From: Bacteroidota bacterium
GTDB lineage: Bacteria > Bacteroidota > Bacteroidia > Cytophagales > Cyclobacteriaceae
DNA length: 16,001 nt
Assembly (NCBI GenBank): GCA_023412765.1
Contig: JAEZBX010000330.1
Coordinates: 1-16,001 of the forward strand
Direction: 5' to 3'
Shown here: piece after piece, positions 1 to 7,812 of the stretch
Numbering within the stretch: position 1 is the stretch's first letter
Layout: each line of letters opens with the position of its first letter
The notes under the pieces: generated by a model
Seen by the model: the letters and a program-made list of their open reading frames with translations, nothing else
What the model was told of the DNA's origin: nothing
Databases searched by the model: none
Translations under genes and position numbers: made by a program

Positions 1-143
1 TAGCCTGGAACATCTTACCTCAAATGCTACCCTATGCCATGATACCCTTTATTGCCGCGCTAAGTCTGCGTTCATTCACACAATTTTATTTTAGAGCGAA
101 GCTGCATAAGCCGAGGTTTGCGCATGAACTTCCTAAACTGTAG
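1..143 (+). CDS. C-terminal fragment of an unidentified membrane protein (5' end outside window)
   Basis: An open frame enters from the left edge (complete codons from base 3) and stops at TAG 141-143, giving 46 residues. The fragment has a hydrophobic stretch (roughly residues 5-21, with prolines, then a Ser/Phe-rich part) followed by a basic tail ending in HELPKL. This fits the last membrane segment and cytoplasmic tail of an integral membrane protein. I do not recognise the family. It converges on the rhomboid operon across the repeat island, and its stop codon is followed after 4 nt by the first GTTANNN array. Confidence 0.6.
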   Translation, partial: AWNILPQMLPYAMIPFIAALSLRSFTQFYFRAKLHKPRFAHELPKL

Positions 144-147
144 GTTC

Positions 148-227
148 GTTATTCGTTATCAGTTATTAGTTAATCGTAGGGCGTGCGGCTTGTGGGGATG
201 TTATTCGTTATCCGTTAATAGTTAATC
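148..227 (+). repeat. Two GTTANNN heptad arrays (148-175 and 200-227)
   Basis: Four in-phase units at 148-175 (GTTATTC, GTTATCA, GTTATTA, GTTAATC) and four at 200-227 (GTTATTC, GTTATCC, GTTAATA, GTTAATC). GTTA is invariant while the next three bases vary within a small A/T/C-rich set. The first array begins 4 nt after a stop codon and is followed after exactly 8 nt by TGCGGCTTG (184-192). Confidence 0.85.
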
Positions 228-288
228 CTACTTTGTCATCTTTCGAACGATATTCCCTTTAAAAGAACAACGAACAAGAAACATTGAA

Positions 289-306
289 TACCGATAGCTA
301 TCGGTA
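289..306. repeat. Perfect 18-bp palindrome, copy 1
   Basis: TACCGATAGCTATCGGTA reads identically on both strands. With its flanks (286-310) it matches 25 of 25 bases of 13248-13272 in opposite orientation. It lies inside the zone bounded by heptad arrays and could be a dimeric-protein site, a cruciform, or the core of a mobile repeat. Function is not known. Confidence 0.85.
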
Positions 307-372
307 CGAATGATGATTGATCGGGCTTAACTTAGAAGCGCTTTAAAAAAGGATGAATTTAAAAACGAATTT

Positions 373-445
373 CTAGGAGGCTAATAGCGGAGCCTGCGTT
401 CTCATCCGCGGCTTGTGCTACGAACAGGAAGCTCCTAGCGGAGCC
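373..445. repeat. Small hairpin and direct-repeat cluster
   Basis: CTAGGAG at 373-379 is the inverse of CTCCTAG at 432-438. TAGCGGAGCC occurs twice in direct orientation (385-394 and 436-445). A local hairpin with stem GCTCC/GGAGC and a four-base loop is at 431-444. There is no T-tract, so this is not a classical intrinsic terminator. Confidence 0.55.
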
Positions 446-609
446 CGTTAATCGACTTTTTAAATCTTTTTAGGCATAGATGTTCAACCAAGGTCACGCT
501 CGCACTCGCTCTCGATTGATTATCCACAAACTATATATGCGCGCCCCTATACCCTATACCTTATACCTCACCTTATTTCCTTTTCCTTTTTTCAACTTGA
601 CAAAGTAGG

Positions 610-640
610 GTTAATCGTTAATAGTAGTGCCTGCGGCTTG
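610..640 (+). repeat. Short heptad array with TGCGGCTTG module
   Basis: Two units, GTTAATC and GTTAATA (610-623), then 8 nt, then TGCGGCTTG at 632-640. The preceding TGACAAAGTAGG (598-609) is the inverse complement of the sequence just after the array ending at 227. This makes 219-238 and 598-616 inverted copies of each other. Confidence 0.7.
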
Positions 641-794
641 ACGGTAAGCGTTTTGATAACTGCGAAGCTAGCGGTCCTGCAAGGGCCTAAGCATCAACAC
701 CCAGGACTTCAGTTTTGGGCATTAATAATTCATTGTAGAAATTTTCAACTAAGAGATAATTTGTGATCTGGCGCACACCCGCACCCACTCCCAC

Positions 795-875
795 GATTAA
801 CCAATAACGGATAACGAATCACGACTCTCACAAGCCGCACACACTACTATTAACTAATAACGGATAACTAATAAC
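795..875 (-). repeat. Two heptad arrays in reverse orientation (795-815 and 848-875)
   Basis: On the + strand these read NNNTAAC: three units at 795-815 and four at 848-875. The second array begins 5 nt beyond the stop codon of the rhomboid gene (read on the minus strand) and is followed, again after exactly 8 nt, by TGCGGCTTG (reverse of 831-839). Together with the arrays at 148-227 they give the island inverted ends. Confidence 0.8.
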
Positions 876-880
876 GAATA

Positions 881-1771
881 CTACTTCTTACTGGCATTAA
901 ACAACTTCTCCTTCTCCTCCTTCGTCAAACTTTCATAGCCACCATCTGAGATCTTATCAAGTATTGCGTCGATTTCGTCTTGAGAGATTGAGGCTTTAGC
1001 CTTTGGTTTTTGAGATTCTGAATATTGTTTGCGATAGGTGACCTTAACTTTTGGCTTTGCTGTGAACAATCCTTTGAACCAGTCAATAGTTAACGTGATC
1101 CATCCGCCCCAGTTTACTCCAGCTTGTAATTGTTTGAGATAGACAAAACCAATAAGAGCTCCACCGAGATGTGCGATATTTCCACCTGCATTGGACCCTA
1201 CTGTCCCGAGGAAAGAAATTATTATACAAAAAGCGGCGATGTATTTTATTCTGACCGGCCCGATTAGCAGCAGCATGAAAGTATAGTCAGGTATCAGTGT
1301 AGCAGTAGCCACCACGATGGCATAGACAGCGGCCGATGCGCCGACCATTCCGCTGAAAGTACCTATGCGCTCAACGTAAAAAGGAATTGTGTTATAAACG
1401 AGAAGGTAAGCAATGCCGCCGGCGATAGCGCCCAGAACGTATAAGGCTATCAACTTGTCGCTACCCAGATACTCAACAAACAGTTTTCCGAACCAATAGA
1501 AGACGAGCATGTTGAACAGGATATGGAATATTCCTGACAGGTCATGAACAAACGCATATGTCAGAAGTGTCCAGGGCTTTTGAATGAATTCTCCGATCGG
1601 TGCAGGTATTGCCAACTGATCATGGATAGCCATGAACACTTGAGGAAACTGCAAAGCATTGGAAAAAACATAGATAACAGCAAGCGCCAAAAAGACGACG
1701 ACATTAATAATGATCAGCTGAACGTGAGCATTATTATATCGCTGAAAAGCGTTCTTAAACTCGTCAAACAT
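881..1771 (-). CDS. Rhomboid family intramembrane serine protease with C-terminal cytosolic extension
   Basis: A 296-residue polytopic membrane protein with the rhomboid catalytic pattern. HxxxN is at H83/N87 (HILFN), the nucleophile S146 lies in GASA, and the base H201 lies in AHLGG. This predicts cleavage of transmembrane substrates inside the inner membrane; the substrate is unknown. Hydrophobic segments run from about residue 17 to 212. A soluble, charged tail (about 240-296) follows and ends in a small helical motif (DEIDAILDKISDGG...LTKEEKEKL), a common C-terminal add-on of Bacteroidota rhomboids. It is the last gene of a four-gene operon, starting 5 bp after the upstream rhomboid. The start ATG fits the usual short N-terminal helix. 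The stop abuts a heptad array. Confidence 0.92.
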   Translation of the reverse strand: MFDEFKNAFQRYNNAHVQLIIINVVVFLALAVIYVFSNALQFPQVFMAIHDQLAIPAPIGEFIQKPWTLLTYAFVHDLSGIFHILFNMLVFYWFGKLFVEYLGSDKLIALYVLGAIAGGIAYLLVYNTIPFYVERIGTFSGMVGASAAVYAIVVATATLIPDYTFMLLLIGPVRIKYIAAFCIIISFLGTVGSNAGGNIAHLGGALIGFVYLKQLQAGVNWGGWITLTIDWFKGLFTAKPKVKVTYRKQYSESQKPKAKASISQDEIDAILDKISDGGYESLTKEEKEKLFNASKK

Positions 1772-1776
1772 AATCC

Positions 1777-2361
1777 CTAAAAATAAGTACCATTTTTATG
1801 GCGCCAAATACGTAACAAAATGAATGCGAAAATGATACCGCCAAGATGGGCAAAATGGGCAACCCCTGATCCGCTTAAAAGGAAAGTGATCGCGCCTAAC
1901 ACCCAGACGAGGTATTTGGCCTTGATAGCAACGGGCGGTATTAATAATCGCATTTCCATGTTTGGAAACATCATTCCGAAACCCATTAAAACCCCATAAA
2001 CCGCCCCTGAAGCTCCCAACATTGAGCTATAAGTTATACCGTCGAATAAAAACTGATTTATCAACAAATGGAAAACACCTGCACCAATGCCGGTAACGAG
2101 ATAGAAAGTCAGGAATTTTTTCTGTCCCCAGTAATTTTCAAGAATTGGTGCTGTCGATGATAATATCAGCATATTGAAAAATATATGGAATATGTCGGCA
2201 TGAGCAAACATGTAACTGAAAAGCTGATAGGGCTTAAACAGTTCTGTTCTCGGGTTCCAAAGGGAGATAAGCTGAGTGATGTTGGGGATCATACTTTGCA
2301 GAATGAACACGATCACGTTGATTATAACCAGGTTTCTGACAACAGGAGTGAGTCTGAGCAT
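1777..2361 (-). CDS. Rhomboid family intramembrane serine protease, compact form
   Basis: A 194-residue polytopic membrane protein with a minimal six-helix rhomboid core and no extra domains. The motifs are H59/N63 (HIFFN) in the second helix, nucleophile S118 in GASGA, and base H172 in AHLGG. All catalytic positions are present, so it should be an active intramembrane protease. It begins 15 bp after mutL and ends 5 bp before the larger rhomboid, so the three are very likely co-transcribed. The two rhomboids are only distantly similar outside the motifs, so they look like old paralogues, not a recent duplication. The substrate is not predictable. Confidence 0.92.
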   Translation of the reverse strand: MLRLTPVVRNLVIINVIVFILQSMIPNITQLISLWNPRTELFKPYQLFSYMFAHADIFHIFFNMLILSSTAPILENYWGQKKFLTFYLVTGIGAGVFHLLINQFLFDGITYSSMLGASGAVYGVLMGFGMMFPNMEMRLLIPPVAIKAKYLVWVLGAITFLLSGSGVAHFAHLGGIIFAFILLRIWRHKNGTYF

Positions 2362-2376
2362 AGTTTCTTATATAGT

Positions 2377-4185
2377 CTATCGAAAGTAAGTTTCTATTTT
2401 ATCCAGCCCAAAGATAAAGAAAGTGGGGGTGCCATCGGGCGCGAAGTTTGGACTGGAGCAACCGAATAAATTTTCGACCAGGGCTTGCATTTCTTCTTTT
2501 CCCAGCTTCTGCCCGCCTTTTATAGATGCACGTTTCGCAAGTGACCGTGCAAGATTTTCGCGAATTGGTATCGATAATTCGGATTGATTCGTCTTAAATT
2601 GTTCAATCAGGCCTTCAAATAACTCCTTTTCGCGACCAGGAGTTATACTTCCAGGAATCCCATTTACGACAAATGTATTCTTACCAAACACCTCTATTCT
2701 AAAACCAAGAGACTCTATTTCTGGTTGCATTTCTTGTACAAGTGTGAAATCTGCAGCACTAAAGGTGATTGCCTGGGGAAACAGGCTTTGCTGACTCGCG
2801 CCAGACTGTGATTTAAATTGAGTTAAAAATTTTTCGAATAAAATACGTTCATGCGCCGCTTGCTGGTCGATTATCATCATTCCCGAACGAACCTGCCTGA
2901 GAATATACCGGTGATGAACTTGACATAATATTTTCTCCTCGACGATTTCGCCGCTTTCAGGCTGATTCAGTGCACTCTCAAACCGTAGTGTTTGGGGTTG
3001 TGACGGTGTGGTTGGTGTTTGAAATATATTTCTCGTATCGCCTCCATCATAAAGTTTTTCCCAATTATCCTGGTTTGATCGGCTGAGACCGGAGCTAAAC
3101 CGTTCTTCAAAATAAACCTCCTTAGTGTGGCCAGCAGACTGACTTAGTTTTGCGATCAAATTAACATCTGAATTAAAATCGATCGCGGGTGTTAGGTTGT
3201 GAGTTCCAATAGCTTGACGAACCGAAGAAAGAACAACACCATAGACAGCGCGTTCATCATCAAACTTTATTTCAGTCTTAGTTGGATGAACATTGACATC
3301 AATATGCTTTGGATCGATATCTATGAAAAGAACATAAAAGGGGAAAGAATTGTCGGGAAGTAATCCCTCGAAAGCAGTCATCACTGCATGGTTTAAATAA
3401 TTGCTTTTGATAAAGCGTTTATTCACGAACAAAAATTGTTCACCTCTCTTTTTTCTGGCAAACTGCGGATGGCCAACATATCCAGTAATTTTTACCAACG
3501 GCGTTTCTTCGTGACATGCTGCGAGCTGTTCCTGGTAAGCCTTCCCAAAAATATTAACGATGCGTTGACTTAACTTTCCCGGAGGAAGATCATATTCCAG
3601 AGAATCGGATTCAATAAATTGAAAGGCAACTTCCGGATGTGAGAGTGCAAGTCGCTGAAATTCGTCTACGATATGTTGGTACTCGCTTGCATTTGATTTT
3701 AAGAAATTTCGACGCGCTGGAATGTTATAAAAAAGATTTTTGACACAGATGCTGGTTCCAACTTCACAAGCAACAGGTTCCTGGCGTTTTACATCTGATC
3801 CTTCGACAACGAGCAATGTTCCAAGTTCGTGCTCTGCAAGCCGAGTTTTCATTTCCATTTGAGACACAGCAGCAATTGATGCCAACGCTTCGCCACGAAA
3901 GCCCATGGTATGCAATGTAAACAAGTCCTCCGCTTTCCTGATTTTAGAAGTTGCATGGCGCTCCAAACTCATGCGTGCATCCGTTTCCGACATTCCTTTG
4001 CCGTTGTCGATTACATGAAGCATAGTTTTGCCTGCTTCCTTTATGATAAGTCGGATGTGTGTCGCTCCGGCGTCAATAGAATTTTCTATCAATTCCTTCA
4101 CCGCAGATGCAGGACGCTGCACCACTTCACCAGCGGCGATTTGGTTGGCTATTGAATCGGGTAGAAGTTGAATTATATCAGGCAT
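2377..4185 (-). CDS. mutL: DNA mismatch repair protein MutL
   Basis: A 602-residue MutL that couples mismatch recognition by MutS to downstream repair through ATP-driven dimer closure. The N-terminal GHKL ATPase is complete: catalytic E31 and Mg-binding N35 in KELIENS, D60-N-G-K-G64, and GFRGEAL at 95-101. The transducer domain has the VNVHPTK signature at 298-303. A variable linker (about 330-410) leads to the C-terminal dimerisation domain. There the endonuclease motif DQHA(x)2E(x)4E is DQQAAHERILFE (440-451), with Gln for His. The Cys/His metal ligands seen in nuclease-type MutLs are missing (AKRAS at 550-554, APDGTP at 582-587). It is therefore probably not a nicking MutL, or uses a divergent site. 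It lies 38 bp after the small membrane gene and 15 bp before the first rhomboid. Confidence 0.97.
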   Translation of the reverse strand: MPDIIQLLPDSIANQIAAGEVVQRPASAVKELIENSIDAGATHIRLIIKEAGKTMLHVIDNGKGMSETDARMSLERHATSKIRKAEDLFTLHTMGFRGEALASIAAVSQMEMKTRLAEHELGTLLVVEGSDVKRQEPVACEVGTSICVKNLFYNIPARRNFLKSNASEYQHIVDEFQRLALSHPEVAFQFIESDSLEYDLPPGKLSQRIVNIFGKAYQEQLAACHEETPLVKITGYVGHPQFARKKRGEQFLFVNKRFIKSNYLNHAVMTAFEGLLPDNSFPFYVLFIDIDPKHIDVNVHPTKTEIKFDDERAVYGVVLSSVRQAIGTHNLTPAIDFNSDVNLIAKLSQSAGHTKEVYFEERFSSGLSRSNQDNWEKLYDGGDTRNIFQTPTTPSQPQTLRFESALNQPESGEIVEEKILCQVHHRYILRQVRSGMMIIDQQAAHERILFEKFLTQFKSQSGASQQSLFPQAITFSAADFTLVQEMQPEIESLGFRIEVFGKNTFVVNGIPGSITPGREKELFEGLIEQFKTNQSELSIPIRENLARSLAKRASIKGGQKLGKEEMQALVENLFGCSSPNFAPDGTPTFFIFGLDKIETYFR

Positions 4186-4223
4186 GTATCAGGGCAGCAA
4201 AAATCCGTTCGTAAAAGTGCAGA

Positions 4224-4613
4224 TTAGCGCCTAAACTTCCTGAACTTTAAAAACAAATAAAACGGAACAAATACAAGTGCGACTCCATAGAGCGCTACCC
4301 GGCCGTATTCGATATAAGCAATTAGTCCAACGGCGAGTAACAAAAAAATAAACAACCGAACCATGTTAGCAGAGGGATCTTTCTGCACGGTCACAGTCTT
4401 TTTGGCGGTTCGAAAAGATCCAGCTATCCGAGTGCGATAACCATGAATATCATCGCCTTCGGCTTCTTCCTTTTCCCCTTTTTCCAGGTTAAGCTCGCGT
4501 CGTATCCGCTCCTCCCTTTCTTTGCGTTCCTCCTCTGCAGGATCATAATGGCGCGGCGTATAGCCGAAACGCTTATAGTTAGGGGTCTTATTAAATAACG
4601 TAGGTAGCTTCAT
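4224..4613 (-). CDS. Conserved small membrane protein of unknown function, first gene of the mutL operon
   Basis: A 129-residue protein. The N-terminal half is soluble and highly charged: residues 14-45 contain a basic/aromatic start (KRFGYTPRHYDP) and an Arg/Glu-rich probable helix. A 75-80 region rich in Lys/Val leads into two probable membrane helices (about 85-102 and 105-123) with a basic end. I have a general impression that proteins beginning with a 'YTPRxYDP'-like motif recur in Bacteroidota near mutL, but cannot confirm this. No enzymatic motif is visible. It is 38 bp ahead of mutL on the same strand, so it probably shares its promoter. The promoter should lie in the 4614-4752 divergent region, but I could not pick a convincing -7 element for this strand. 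Confidence 0.75.
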   Translation of the reverse strand: MKLPTLFNKTPNYKRFGYTPRHYDPAEEERKEREERIRRELNLEKGEKEEAEGDDIHGYRTRIAGSFRTAKKTVTVQKDPSANMVRLFIFLLLAVGLIAYIEYGRVALYGVALVFVPFYLFLKFRKFRR

Positions 4614-4686
4614 AAGTATAATATTATTTATCCGCTAATCGATTTGCGCTTCTTTATACCGGATATTCCCCACACATTGCCCATTC

Positions 4687-4719
4687 TTGATGAAGTCGTC
4701 TGCCGATTAACTAATTTTA
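4687..4719 (+). promoter_or_regulatory. Candidate Bacteroidota-type promoter of the GH3/serine-hydrolase gene
   Basis: TTG at 4687-4689 and TAATTTTA at 4712-4719 (matching TAnnTTT of the -7 consensus) are separated by 22 bp, within the range for the Bacteroidota housekeeping sigma factor. Transcription would start near 4726, about 50 nt before the preferred ATG. This rests on pattern matching only. Confidence 0.35.
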
Positions 4720-4779
4720 TAAATTGAAGGCCGCATAAAGTTGCGGGGATAATTGTCCATTTCAAAACTCAACGTGGGG

Positions 4780-7683
4780 ATGTTTAAAAAAGTTTTTCTC
4801 ATTTTTTCATGGATTTGTGGGGTGTCGATAGGGGTTTTTGCTCAACCAGATAAAAATAATTGGGTCGACAGCGTTTTTAACTCATTAAGTGTGGATGAAC
4901 GGATAGGGCAGCTTTTTGTCGTACCCGTTCCGGCGAACACCAGTCCCGCTGTGATTGATAAGATCGAAAATCAAATCAAGAGTAAACAGATCGGAGGAGT
5001 AATTTTTGACTCCCTTGGCCCCCTGCAGCAGGCAAAAGTTACCAACAGATTTCAATCTGTTTCGGATATCCCACTTTTAGTTGCGCAGAATGCACCGCTA
5101 GGACTTGGTCAGGTACGCGATAGCACGGTGCATATTCCCGACGCATATATCGTGGGTGCTGCGCGGGATGACTCTGCAGCATACTTTGTAGGAAAGGAAA
5201 TCGCCAGGAAAATGAGGCTGTTAGGTGCCCATGTCAATATCTCTTCATTTGCTGATATATATTCTAATTTCCGCGATTCGCTAAGTCAATATTCATTTGG
5301 TCAGAACGGAAAACGCGTTGCATCAAAAGCAGTTGCATTCATGAAAGGTTTGCAAGACAATGGGGTGCTAGCGGTGGTAAAAAACTTCACCATTAATGGC
5401 GCTACTGTGCTCGATGTCAAGGATGATGTGCCCGTCATAGCAGCAAGTATTGATAGTGCAAAATCTTTTCCTTTCTTAAGATTATTTGACAACAAAATAT
5501 CAGGATTTATGCCTGCAGAATCATCCTTTCCACTCTTTTACCAGGATATGGATCTGGTTAAAAAAAATAATTTGGATGTGGCGGCTATTTCATCGCTTTT
5601 ATCAGGCGATTGGATGAGGGAAAAACAGGGATATAATGGCTTGATTTGGGTGGCCCTTCATCAAAAAAACAATTCAGACGAGAACAGCAAAGGCGACCGC
5701 GAACTGCTTGCTTTCAAGGCGGGTAATGACTTGCTCATTTCTTCCGACGATGTGGGACCGGCTATACGAAAAATAAAACGGATCATCAGGAAAGGTGAAA
5801 GCTATGAGGCGCTTTTGACCAAAAATGTTAGAAAAATTCTCGCCGCAAAATATGACGCAGGATTGTGGAAGAAGCCGGTGGCGACAACCGAGAATCTTTT
5901 ATCTAAACTGAATTCACCACAGGCGAAGGTAGTCAGTCAAAAGCTTTATGAATCCGCGGTAACTTTAATTCAGGATGAGAAAAAAGTAATTCCGATTTCA
6001 ACTTTAGAGAATAGAAATTTTGCTTATGTGAACACTGCTCACAACGGATCCAGTGAATTCTATCAATACCTGTCTAAGTATGTTCATATGAATTATTTTG
6101 AAATGGATACGCTGTCGACAGCTTCGTCAATCTTGGATTCCGTAGAAGATCAGCAGGTTGTGATCGTTGGTATTTTCCCTGAAACACGGCAGTCGACGTT
6201 GCAAGAGATCGCCACCCTTGCCCTAAGGGGCGCACCCAGACATCAAATTATTTTGTGCGACTTTGGTAATGTCTCCTTCCTGCAATCGACACTGCCAAAT
6301 GTAACCGTTATTACAGCTTACCGTTCCGAGACTGATTCGCGACGCATCGTGCCACAGATAATTTTTGGCGGACTCAAGGCAAATGGTGCTTTGCCTTTCA
6401 CTTACTCTGCATTAGCTCCCGAGGGAACAGGGGTGCAAACGGAGTCCATCCAACGGCTGAGCTATTCGATACCGGAAGATGTACAGATGAGTAGCAAAGT
6501 GCTCAATAACATCGAGAAAATAGTTGCTGAGGCAATTGCTGATCACGCTACTCCGGGATGCCAGGTGCTGGTGGCCAGAAAGGGAAAAGTAATTTATGAT
6601 AAGTCATTTGGCGGTTTGACTTATGACAACACCGATTCCGTAACCTCCGACATCATTTATGACCTGGCATCGCTTACGAAAGTTTCTGCAACGTTGCAGA
6701 CGGTCATGTTCATGTATGAAAAGGGTTTGATCGATCTAAACAAGAAGATGTCGAATTATCTTCCCGAATTAAAGAATACCAATAAAAGAGATATCACGCT
6801 TATTGAAGTATTGACGCACCAGGCAGGTTTAGCGCCCTTCATTCCAATGTGGACGGAAACTGTCAAGAACAATGTCTTCCTGCCTCAGTACTATAGTCGA
6901 ATTCAAAGCGAAGGATATCCATTGCAGGTTTCGCCAGACTTATATGCGGCACCTGCTATCGTAGATTCCGTATGGTCGTGGATCGACCAATCGAAACTTC
7001 AGAACCGACCGCCACGTACCCCCTACACTTACCAGTACAGTGACCTGGGATTTCTGTTACTACAGCGCTTGGCAGAAAGTATCTTTAATCAACCCATCGA
7101 CGAATTCCTCGCGCAGAATTTGTATGAACCACTGGGTGCCTATACGACAGGTTTTGCACCTTTGCGCAGATTCTCAGCGCAGCAGATAGCTCCTACAGAA
7201 GACGACAAGATATATCGAAAGACCCACATTGCCGGCACTGTGCACGACGAGCGGGCCGCTATGATGGGTGGAGTAGCTGGCCACGCGGGATTGTTTAGCA
7301 ACGCTACCGATCTTTCAAAACTAGGCCAAATGTTGCTACAAGGCGGTTCCTATGGGGGCTACCAATATTATAAGCCAGAAACAGTCGAAGTTTTTGCAGC
7401 GAAACAATTCGAAAAAAGCAGGCGTGGGCTTGGTTGGGATAAGCCAGTTCAAAGTGAATGGAATAGTCCTACCTCGCTGAAAGCATCACCGAAAACGTTT
7501 GGCCATACAGGGTTCACCGGTACTTGTATCTGGATCGACCCTGAATTTGACCTGCTATACATTTTCCTTTCCAACCGTGTATACCCTGACCGCAGCGGCA
7601 AACTAATAACCGCCAATATACGTTCTCGCATACAAAGCGTGGTCTACGAATCTATATTCGATTATTGCGCAGTTAACCCTTAA
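4780..7683 (+). CDS. Secreted GH3-like (degenerate) / beta-lactamase-like serine hydrolase fusion
   Basis: The ATG at 4780 (967 residues) gives a clean signal peptide (MFKK then a hydrophobic core, cleavage after VFA at 21). An in-frame TTG at 4753 would add 9 residues and is less likely. Residues 28-365 align with the NagZ-type GH3 N-terminal domain and about 386-545 with the GH3 C-terminal domain. Residues 572-960 are a PF00144-type beta-lactamase/esterase domain with SxxK (S631-LT-K634), YSD (753-755) and HTG (909-911). Bacteroidota have intact versions of this fusion that act on cell-wall amino sugars. Here the GH3 catalytic loop KHFPGHG is KNFTING (201-207), and the region of the Asp nucleophile reads LIWVALH (288-294), so that half looks inactive as a glycosidase. 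The serine-hydrolase half looks intact. It is probably periplasmic or exported and is monocistronic. Confidence 0.9.
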   Translation: MFKKVFLIFSWICGVSIGVFAQPDKNNWVDSVFNSLSVDERIGQLFVVPVPANTSPAVIDKIENQIKSKQIGGVIFDSLGPLQQAKVTNRFQSVSDIPLLVAQNAPLGLGQVRDSTVHIPDAYIVGAARDDSAAYFVGKEIARKMRLLGAHVNISSFADIYSNFRDSLSQYSFGQNGKRVASKAVAFMKGLQDNGVLAVVKNFTINGATVLDVKDDVPVIAASIDSAKSFPFLRLFDNKISGFMPAESSFPLFYQDMDLVKKNNLDVAAISSLLSGDWMREKQGYNGLIWVALHQKNNSDENSKGDRELLAFKAGNDLLISSDDVGPAIRKIKRIIRKGESYEALLTKNVRKILAAKYDAGLWKKPVATTENLLSKLNSPQAKVVSQKLYESAVTLIQDEKKVIPISTLENRNFAYVNTAHNGSSEFYQYLSKYVHMNYFEMDTLSTASSILDSVEDQQVVIVGIFPETRQSTLQEIATLALRGAPRHQIILCDFGNVSFLQSTLPNVTVITAYRSETDSRRIVPQIIFGGLKANGALPFTYSALAPEGTGVQTESIQRLSYSIPEDVQMSSKVLNNIEKIVAEAIADHATPGCQVLVARKGKVIYDKSFGGLTYDNTDSVTSDIIYDLASLTKVSATLQTVMFMYEKGLIDLNKKMSNYLPELKNTNKRDITLIEVLTHQAGLAPFIPMWTETVKNNVFLPQYYSRIQSEGYPLQVSPDLYAAPAIVDSVWSWIDQSKLQNRPPRTPYTYQYSDLGFLLLQRLAESIFNQPIDEFLAQNLYEPLGAYTTGFAPLRRFSAQQIAPTEDDKIYRKTHIAGTVHDERAAMMGGVAGHAGLFSNATDLSKLGQMLLQGGSYGGYQYYKPETVEVFAAKQFEKSRRGLGWDKPVQSEWNSPTSLKASPKTFGHTGFTGTCIWIDPEFDLLYIFLSNRVYPDRSGKLITANIRSRIQSVVYESIFDYCAVNP

Positions 7684-7733
7684 CAGGTTCTTCGTGGTCA
7701 GTCTTGCAATATTTTATTATCAATTGCGTCTGA

Positions 7734-7765
7734 TTTGACGGAACAATGAATTTGACTTATATTTT
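7734..7765 (+). promoter_or_regulatory. Candidate Bacteroidota-type promoter of bshA
   Basis: TTTG at 7734-7737 and TATATTTT at 7758-7765 (7 of 8 to TAnnTTTG) are separated by 20 bp, the usual spacing. The start site would be near 7772, about 40 nt before the ATG of bshA. It would drive bshA and the hydroxylase gene behind it. Confidence 0.45.
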
Positions 7766-7812
7766 ATGTTAACACACATCATTCACACACCCAAACCGAA
7801 TATATCTAACGT

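Larger units (their letters stand above)
144..880. other. 737-bp gene-free, repeat-rich intergenic island
   Basis: No credible coding frame lies here, between the end of the left membrane gene and the end of the rhomboid operon, which converge. It contains five GTTANNN heptad arrays (two in + and two in - orientation at the edges, one inside at 610-623), a lone GTTAATC at 447-453, three copies of heptads + 8 nt + TGCGGCTTG, an 18-bp palindrome, a small hairpin region (373-445), and an inverted pair CCTACTTTGTCA (226-238 region) / TGACAAAGTAGG (598-609). The stretches 454-597 and 641-794 show nothing I can identify. No tRNA or known ncRNA fold was seen by eye. Confidence 0.7.

Noticed and set aside
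144..880. Possible CRISPR array from the recurring GTTA-rich sequences
   Set aside because: Units are 7 bp, directly adjacent and variable at three positions. There are no 25-40 bp repeats, no unique spacers of constant length, and no cas genes.
144..880. tRNA or small RNA gene in the long gap
   Set aside because: No cloverleaf, CCA end or recognisable ncRNA core could be found by eye; a covariance-model search would be needed to exclude one.
1544..2469. Open frames on the + strand over the rhomboid and mutL genes
   Set aside because: They are antisense to well-supported genes with intact family motifs and encode no recognisable protein.
4753..4779. TTG at 4753 as start of the GH3/serine-hydrolase gene
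   Set aside because: The ATG at 4780 directly begins a standard signal peptide (MFKK plus hydrophobic core); the 9 extra residues would precede it without benefit.
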